Source: Bemisia tabaci (lineage: Eukaryota > Arthropoda > Insecta > Hemiptera > Aleyrodidae). Taken from it: a stretch of DNA of 64,000 bases. Location: positions 35,389,131 through 35,453,130 of the forward strand of contig NC_092795.1 of the NCBI RefSeq assembly GCF_918797505.1, read 5' to 3'. Under the pieces are notes generated by a model. That model was not told the DNA's origin and ran no database searches. It worked only from the letters and a program-made list of their open reading frames with translations. A program made the translations under genes and the position numbers. Of the stretch, positions 56,310 to 64,000 are shown piece by piece (positions within the stretch are counted from its first letter, which is position 1; each line of letters starts with the position of its first letter).

Positions 56310-59300
56310 TTGTTGGTTAAATTGTGCACTATTCTCCGTCTCTTTGAGGTAAAGAAAGGATTTCGGAATTTGTTGTGAAGGCATCAGTTGCACTGATTAA
56401 AAGTTTTTATAAAACGGGCATAGTGATGGTTCGACTTTAGTGAATTTGTGTAACTGTGGGATGGAGGTTCTATACGTAGCAGTGAGTTAGGACATCATTC
56501 ACACCAACTAATCAGAAAATTAATGATGAAATGGATCTCCATGTTTCTGTTGACTTTTATTGATTATTCTTTTTCACCTCTTCAGACGCAATTTCACGCG
56601 GTTTAAATTTTTTTAAATTTTTTTTTAAAAAAAATTAATGTTTTGACAGCTACGTATAATACAAGTTAGATAGGTTACACTTGCCTACTACTCCATTACC
56701 GTTAGCGGAAAGTTGTTATAAAACAGTGCTCTGCCTGAATTGCTGCATATGCACATAAAACCATCCACTTAAAACACCATGGCTTTCGCTGCCCTGCACT
56801 ACAAATTATTTTGCCTATGATCAAATAATTCGACTTATTTTTACTTCCTGGTTCCTCATCCTAACTCTCTACCTGTCAAGATATGGCGAATTCCTGCAAA
56901 TGACAACGAAAATTACAACTGCAGATGACAGATTTGCAAAAACCCGTCAATGTGCAAGGTAACGAAACCTCCGAATCCGGCTCTATTACAAGACCAGGTC
57001 GGAAATAGTCTGATTTTTGGATATTCTATGACAACAAGGAAAATTATTTCCTGCATAAAGACGCCCAATTCCCACGGTCTGCTATCTGAATAGTCGAACC
57101 TCGGACGCGTTAAGTTGCGACGGTCATTATTGTGTCCGAAAACAATTTCCCGAATTTCGGGCGGATCGACCAAAATTCGCGGATCGAATATGCAGATGAG
57201 TGAAATTCGTCGTCTGGCCCTGGCTAGTTATGCAACGAGCGATGACCCGAACTACATTATCCGTCGACGTGAGTTGTTACGGAAAATGATTTGAGGACAG
57301 GTAATCTTCTCGGCACAAATTGAATCTGGGATTCACCGACGGAGAGCGTTGGTGCCAGCTCACCACGCATGAAAAAACCTGAAAATTTTGCATGTCAAAA
57401 CACGCACACTAGTCTAAAGTTGGCTGCAGGTGCTTGTCACAAAGCCATTAAATGACAGAATAAAAAAGAAAAAAAAACAACTTTGCATGAAAGATGAGCG
57501 AAAATCTTGAAAACCTCGCGATAGAAGATTGAACCCTCTATGGCATAGCGTTACGAATTCGTACCAACTTATTTTCAGGGTTTTTAAAAATTGGATCGTT
57601 CCCTTGTGTCATGCTTTTGCAAGATTTCAATGTTTTTTCCTTTTTTTGTAAAATTGATTCCCTTAACCTTAAAACGTTGAAAAAAAGATTCGGTTCTCTA
57701 ATTTTTTATGTAAGCTATATAAAATAGATAAGTGTCCCCTAGAATCTGCGATCCAAAATTGTTTCATGCCATAGCGAGTTAAGGGGCTAAAATTTTAAAT
57801 TTGGAGATCACAAAGTTCCTCCATCAATTCTTAGAAAAATGCTGTACTGATAAAAATATTTGTGTTAGTGTGTTACTTTTATACGCATATAGGAAGTGAA
57901 ACACAAGCCAACACAAAGTTTGCGTAGATTTTGGTACAGTTTGCGATGAATTTAGCGCAGAAAACAATCGAGGGACTTATTGGAAAATGCATTCCTTCAA
58001 TTGCAACGTTGGTATTTACCACTCGTTCTTCATTAAATTTCTTCTTGCTGGCATTTCCTCTTGAAATTTTCAACCGAACGCTAGGGTTATTGTGTGTTTC
58101 ACTTCCAGTATTAACCAAACTTTTGTTTTAAAGAATCTCTCTGTGTAGGCAAAGCTACCAATCCTCTAAATATTCCTCCAAATTTCCAAAATTTTGAAGG
58201 AATCCTCCGTCATCTTGGAAATAGTCTCTCTACTATTCTAGGATTCTACTGGTGAGGCGGAATCAAAAAACGCTCCCTATCGGCTGAACGCTTAAAAGAT
58301 TGAGGTATAAAAGAACGAAATAAAGACAAAATGAGTCAATTGTTGCAGCTCTAAATTCGACTCGGTTTGACCCATAGAATGATCGAAGATTGGCCTACAA
58401 GAAACCATCCGCTTACTCTTTCACACTACTCTACTATACGGTGACGATCTTGGTGACAAACGTCACTTGCGTGATTCAGACCTTGATGCGTGCCCGAAAA
58501 TCAATCTGACCAGCATCAGTAGTCAATTGCACGACACTGTGCGTGACTCGTTTGACATTGCTGTCAAATCGAGTTGAACAATTTTGTGAGCAACCAGATC
58601 CTCTGTTAAAAATGCAAACCTGTAAATCGACCGAAATTTTAAGTACGTGCATGCTTTTATTATAGGAGTATTTTTGATCAATCAACGTATGTTTAAAAGG
58701 AAACTTTCGAAGAAAAATGTATCAAAAAACGGAGAAAAAGTTTTGCAGTCATTCTCCTACAACGCGGCAAATATTCTTAAATCATCATTATTTTTTCGTA
58801 GCAAATTCTTTGTCTTCTTATTTTTGTTTTCCTAGACACGCCTTGATCTACAATGATCATTTTTCTAGACGTGTTGTATTCGCTTGACGGTGTTCAAATG
58901 GCAACTATGCATTTTGTCTGGTTAATAATTTTGTGATTATAGATCATTTCGTGTATTTCTTTTGACCTCATATTTTGTGCATTTAGTAAAAAAAAAATCC
59001 TATAAATAATGATACTTTCTTCTTGACAAATTCTTTGAGTTTCTCATGAAAACTGATATGATTTTCATTGTAAACATTATGAGCACTTCAAACTAAGGGT
59101 TGGCGTAAGACTCTCTTGCGTGCCCGCTTATACATTCTGACCTGAGCACAAGCATAAGAATTGATCTATTTTTCCTACCCCAGCGTTCAAGTCTCCAAGC
59201 AAACTTTCGTCATTTTTCATGTTCTCCCATCTTAGAAACTTCAATGTGCGCTGTCGTATAAAAATTTATTCAAGCAGAGGTTTCTGATTCACTCCATCTC

Positions 59301-61540
59301 GCCAAAAACTGAGTAGCCATTTTTTTGTATTACCAGTGACCCATCAATTAAATCTTTATGTTCTAGATAATCATAAGAATGGAGTCTAACGCCCATTTTC
59401 TCATAAAATATTTCACTCATCTTCCAAGAGTATTGAGGAAAGAAGCTAAGGGCATGCCATGAGTTGAGTTAGAGAGGAGGTAAGGCATAGCCCTCTGTGT
59501 CCACTAGATGTGGCATGTCGTAACAATGAGCTCTTAATTGACGCCGCGACAATTTCCACACGAAAAGCGGCATTGTTTATTGTTTCTCACCTCTGGGTCC
59601 CCGTCTCCGGATAACCCCCCCCCCCTTCCACCCCTAAGAAAAGGGTCAACGCCACCATTGCGTCCAATAGCCTATAGATGAGTATTATCGAGGTGAAAAT
59701 CGATCAATCGGAAACACGTCGCCAGAATTCGCGCGACAACATCCCTTAAGATTCATAAAAGGATTTGATGGGTAGGGGACAGGGTGGCATGAAACGCAAG
59801 GAACAAATGAAATATTCGAAATTTTAGTGAAATATTTCATGAAATTTCACGAGGCTGTGAAATATTTCATATTTTCCAGGAGCTAGAGTATACAACCCGC
59901 ACTCAAACACACATAAAAAGAAGACAGTAACAATTTTTACATTAAGCGATACATGAAAAAGAATCGGTATTTTTCAATATCTTTAATAAATTTCTGAACT
60001 TTAAAATACTTCACGTGAAATTTCAAGATTTTATTTTTCATGAAACTTTGCGACCTTGGTGGGGGAGTTAATTATTAGTTAAAAATATCTGTTACTAATA
60101 ATGAAGATATTCAACACCATTCATGAGTGGACAAAGTGCGATTCTCAAAATTTTCACTAGTTGAAGATTTTATGAACAGACATCGACCGGGCAGACCCGC
60201 AGACTCTTGAACTGCATCCGATTGAAACAGCAATCATCATGGAACTCAGGAGGACAACTGCATCGTCAAATCATTATGTTATTTTTCCCCCTTCTGGTTT
60301 TTCTTTTATATAGGAAACGACGCAAGTTTAGTTATTGAGAGAGGACTACAAACTTTAATGCATTGCAAAAGTTCAGTCGATAAAAAATAAGCTGTTGCCT
60401 CTTAAATTTGTAGAAGATAACGGTCCTCTTTTGAACTAGAGCATTCTAAGAGGAACGATGTAATTGTTTCTATGGCTGGAAATAAAACTGATGCTGGTCA
60501 GTCAAGACGCGTAGACCGTCGATGGAATAACGATAAACTTTATTGGTGACTCATTGTATCGCAGTGCACCAATAACAATAGTAAAGCCTGTATTCCCAAG
60601 TAACGCTAGCCCTTGCAATAAAACCACAAATTCCGATCTTACAACAATTGACGGTGCGTCCCCCCCCCCCTTTTAATCAGGTACACGCGGTGATTTGACC
60701 GACCCGGGGAGAAATTTTAAAACGCTGACGTTTGGACGGCATTACGGTCAGCGTGAACTTGTGAGCCGGTCTTTATTGTTGACAATTACCGCTCATCCAA
60801 TTACTCGACTTTTAAGAAAACTCGACTGGATGCGCCCTTAAAAGCCTGCACTTATTCGAATAGTGTGTACGCATTTCGTCACTAACGTTGTCACGTGAGC
60901 ATAATTTACGGAGAAAAAGAGTGAAATTTAACTTAACTCTTCGATCATTGAGCTCTTTTTAATTTTGCAATTTTTAATTGCTTCGATTTTTACTTGGGAT
61001 CCTTTTCAGGCATTTACAATGATTCGCCCCTTCAAAAATTTTAAAATAAGAAAAAAGAAAGTTCTGAGATTTTATCAAGCTTTAAACTGGCACATATGCC
61101 TAGAAACTACCATAAAGTATGAAAATCTGGCGTTAGTTCTTCTTTTGTATTGAATATATGTTTTACCGCGGCAAATTATTGGAATCCATTCTAAGAATCA
61201 ATATCCGGAGTTAACCCGAGGAATTTCACTCGGAATTAATAATATGAATGTGCCTGCCTTGCAATTCGTGTTTGAACAATTTATAAGATTTTTATTTTGT
61301 CTCCGTAGGAGATTTTATAAATAAAATAAGTCATTTATCGCGGTAATCTTGATATGTATGAAGAACATGTGTATACAATCCCGTAGACCCTCTCGATACT
61401 TTGATCCCTCTCTTATTTTCAGAATTCATTTTTTGGAATATTCTTCCTGTTCTTCTCATGTATTATGCACGCAAGGCTTCGTTGCAGAGTGTTGAACGGG
61501 AACAAAACGCGCTCGCAGTAAATTTTTGAAGAGCACTAAC
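56310..61540. other. No gene recognised
   Basis: AT-rich sequence with motif-free short ORFs. A loose palindrome at about 57890-58110 pairs GAAGTGAAACACAAGCC with GTGTGTTTCACTTCC. The region 59810-60050 is rich in TGAAATATTTCA words. G and C homopolymers are at about 59618 and 60660. Nothing else is supported. Confidence 0.5.
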
Positions 61541-61549
61541 CGGAAAACT

Positions 61550-61830
61550 GGCAACTGGCGGTAAATTCACTCCCATAGATCTTCCTTTTTCGAGGCTTTT
61601 TGACGCGGCGCGAGTTAAGACAATCGGTGCACGGCGCTTCGGTAATGATTATGGCAGCCCGGGCATCGCATCCGAGTCGGTAATAAAACGATACGATTGC
61701 CCGGTCAATCAGATCTCATAAGCTCCTTGTTTCTGACCAGTATCTCTCCAAATGCCCATTAATCCGTTTTATTGCTCGCCAGACCGACCGACTGCCCGAC
61801 CGACCGACCGATCACATAATTGCAACCCGA
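61550..61830. promoter_or_regulatory. Candidate conserved non-coding block
   Basis: Unique, moderately GC-rich DNA with GGTAATGATTATGG, GGTAATAAAACG and CCCATTAATCCGTTTTATTG, TAAT and TTTAT cores typical of homeodomain targets, then a GACC repeat at 61784-61811. No coding frame. Function is inference only. Confidence 0.25.
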
Positions 61831-61995
61831 GATGAGCTAGTCTTTGACCGATCACTGTTGCGAAATTACATACTCATATACAAGTTGCAACGATTTTGCA
61901 AACTTGACGATTAATAAATGAAACGTAACTTGATTTTACCAAACTGGGCACTGAATTATTGAACTTCTTGGAACTTATAACGGCGGTTCAACAAA

Positions 61996-62129
61996 ATTGG
62001 AACTCGTAGAAAGGAATCAAGCCACAAATAAAAAAAATATAAAAGAAAAATAAAATAAAATATAAAATTGCCTAGTTAAATTTGGCAATTGCTGATGTGG
62101 CTTGGTTTCTTTTTTCTAAACGCGGTCCA
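61996..62129. mobile_element. ACGCGGTCCA inverted-repeat element, short copy
   Basis: GAAAGGAATCAAGCCAC at left pairs with GTGGCTTGGTTTC at right. The right end carries AAACGCGGTCCA; the left terminus is degraded. Confidence 0.6.
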
Positions 62130-62560
62130 CTTCAGCCCAATTCAAGTACTTTTTTGCCGCTTAAACATATCAAAGAAAACATACTTTTTTACGTCATGAC
62201 TGACAGTAAAAGGGAAGATTTCGAAGTTGACTGTCGAAGCTTTTAGAAACACAAACAAAAACCATCCTTCAAACAGGCATGGCTTCAGTTTTTAAACGAC
62301 AGGAATGATCTTTTTCTCTCAAGGTCAATGTGCGATCAAAACTTGGTGAAGTAAGCTTAGACAACCTCCTCTCCTTCATATGCCCATTTTCATGTGCTGA
62401 AGGGATTTTCATAAAAAAATTAGCTTCAATTTTTGAAAGAAACGGCTGCAATGATTATTATTTCATTAACGACATTTTAAGATTCCTTCATCTGTAGTGC
62501 CTCACTTTCCGACATCATTAACATGCCAGGATTCACCGGGCGAGGGGCAACCTTCACTCT

Positions 62561-62790
62561 CGTACTAAGTAAAAACGCCGTAAAAAGTTTTAAATTTTGC
62601 CAAATTTCTTTATCGGAAGTATTAATTTCCGAGGAAACTTATATGGATATTTTTCCATAAAATTTTCAGACTCTTTAGATCAAGTTACGAACAAAATCCT
62701 GTGAAAAATCGAGGAGAAATATTCACAAATTTTTCTGGAAATTCTTGTTTTTCGTAGGAAATTTGGCAACGCCGGATGGCTCATACGACC
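62561..62790. mobile_element. 4-bp-TSD MITE family, right-truncated copy
   Basis: Left end CGTACTAAGTAAAAACGCCG is present and the interior matches. The right end stops at GGCTCATACG and lacks the terminal CTTCCTTAGCACGGCAG. Confidence 0.65.
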
Positions 62791-62986
62791 AGTAACACGG
62801 GAAGATTACAGGAAAAATAAGTCAAACTTGCACAAATTGTTAAAAGTATACTCAAAGTTTGTAAAAAAAAAATGTCTTTTTAATAATTACATGGCAAATG
62901 CCTTCTTAACCCCCCCCCCCCCTCGTAACTGTGATATAAACTTTAGGGAGTTTTCTTGCGGTATATAGTTGCGTAAGGAACCACTA

Positions 62987-63217
62987 CACTGGGGAAAAAA
63001 ACACATTGGATCTAGAGTCCAGACTCTTGAAAACATTGACAAGAAAAAGGACTCTTGATTCAATCAGATTTAAGCTTAAATCAAAAGGAAATCCACTCAA
63101 ATTAAGAGGCTAGGTTCTTGATTTAAGCTTAAATCTGACTGAATCAAGAGTCCTTTTTCTTGTCGATGTCTTTAAGAGTCTGGACTCTAGATCCAATGTG
63201 GTTTTTTTTTTCCAGTG
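62987..63217. mobile_element. CACTGG MITE family, copy 7
   Basis: Full palindrome; TA flanks both sides. Confidence 0.9.
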
Positions 63218-64000
63218 TACGATATAAATAAGGCCAAAAATTGTATGAAGCTCAAAGCTCGACCGTATCAAATTACACCCATTCTCCACCCTCCATCTTC
63301 ACCGGCAAAAATTTACTGAAAACTCGATACTTTTCACTATCTTCATATATGCTAAAACATGCCAACAATAAAAGCAAATTCCGAAATTCGAGTTATGAAA
63401 TAAAGATATCACGTTTTCTCGGTGCTTTCAACTACACCGTTTCCTCTTTTTTCGTTCGTTCTCTCCTTCCGGCTCCAAGTTGAACTTTCGACGTCGCGAA
63501 CTCGAGAAAGCAGCATTTTCACGAGTTTTATTGTTCCCGCTTTGCAGCCGTGGTAATTAATGCTTGCCACTTTTATTAACTGTAGAACTTGGCTCCAACT
63601 CAGCATCACAGCCATCCATTTTCTCTTTAATTGCATTTTCTTCTCTCAAGACACTTAACAGCTGAACCGACAGAAAGTGGCGATCATTTGCAACGAAATA
63701 TCAGAGCACGATACTTCTAGGAACTCGAACTTCAGCGGAAAAAAGACAAAATATACCAGTTATCGTTCGTATGCTATTTTAGTTGTTACATGATCTTGCG
63801 ATACGTGTACAACTCAAGACTTGCTTGAAAATTTTAAATTCGCCATCGATTTTGGTAATGATTTCTTTATTTAATTGTTTGCGTTGGAGGCCTTGAAGCA
63901 TTAACTACAGTTTAACAATTTACTTCGAAGCAACAAACCACGAGTGTACCCTAACATCAGGAGTCAATTCAAACTGCTCATAATATATTTATTTTCATTT
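63218..64000. other. No gene recognised
   Basis: Short ORFs on both strands (63241-63483, 63409-63636) lack motifs. Window edge. Confidence 0.5.

Noticed and set aside
59810..60060. TGAAATATTTCA-rich stretch as a regulatory cluster
   Set aside because: Looks like an internally repetitive AT-rich element; no consistent spacing or defined ends.

Overview
The window looks like a stretch of an insect nuclear genome. It is AT-rich, has GT-AG introns up to about 10 kb, contains one receptor tyrosine kinase gene of an insect family, and is packed with short inverted-repeat transposons. A hemipteran, possibly a whitefly such as Bemisia, fits the repeat style; that is an impression only, because no database could be searched.

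The only confidently recognised host gene lies on the minus strand. Its last eight supportable exons run from 30970 down to 5377. Two exons encode a low-complexity Ser/Thr/Pro-rich ectodomain, and the second of them ends in a single transmembrane helix. Six short exons then encode a complete tyrosine kinase domain, from glycine loop to C-lobe, and a short tail. Every junction from the transmembrane exon onward is in phase. The kinase most resembles Cad96Ca (Stitcher in Drosophila). No start codon with a signal peptide was found, so the 5' exons lie further upstream, in the right half of the window or beyond it. An 8 kb intron between the transmembrane exon and the first kinase exon carries an intact 1018-codon RTE-type LINE, which is itself inserted into a larger inverted-repeat element.

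Region by region: 1-3140 holds AT-rich low-complexity DNA, two tRNA-like SINE remnants and one full copy of a 1.3 kb inverted-repeat element. 3140-5376 is 3' flank. 5377-8442 holds five kinase exons. 8443-20097 is an intron with foldback elements and GC-rich islands. 20098-20217 is the glycine-loop exon. 20218-28204 is the LINE-bearing intron. 28205-30970 is the ectodomain. 30971-64000 has no recognised host exon. It holds seven copies of one palindromic MITE family that is absent from the left half, two base-identical copies of a second family, a 500-N assembly gap, and next to that gap a short GC-rich pair of ORFs that does not look like its surroundings.

The points most worth a second look are the paired ORFs truncated by the gap (55023-55461), a MITE flanked exactly by a 46-48 bp direct repeat (45674-46000), a foldback with one tandemly duplicated arm (32477-33089), the LINE ORF that has no ATG before its endonuclease domain, and an apparent reading-frame switch inside the exon at 30649-30970.
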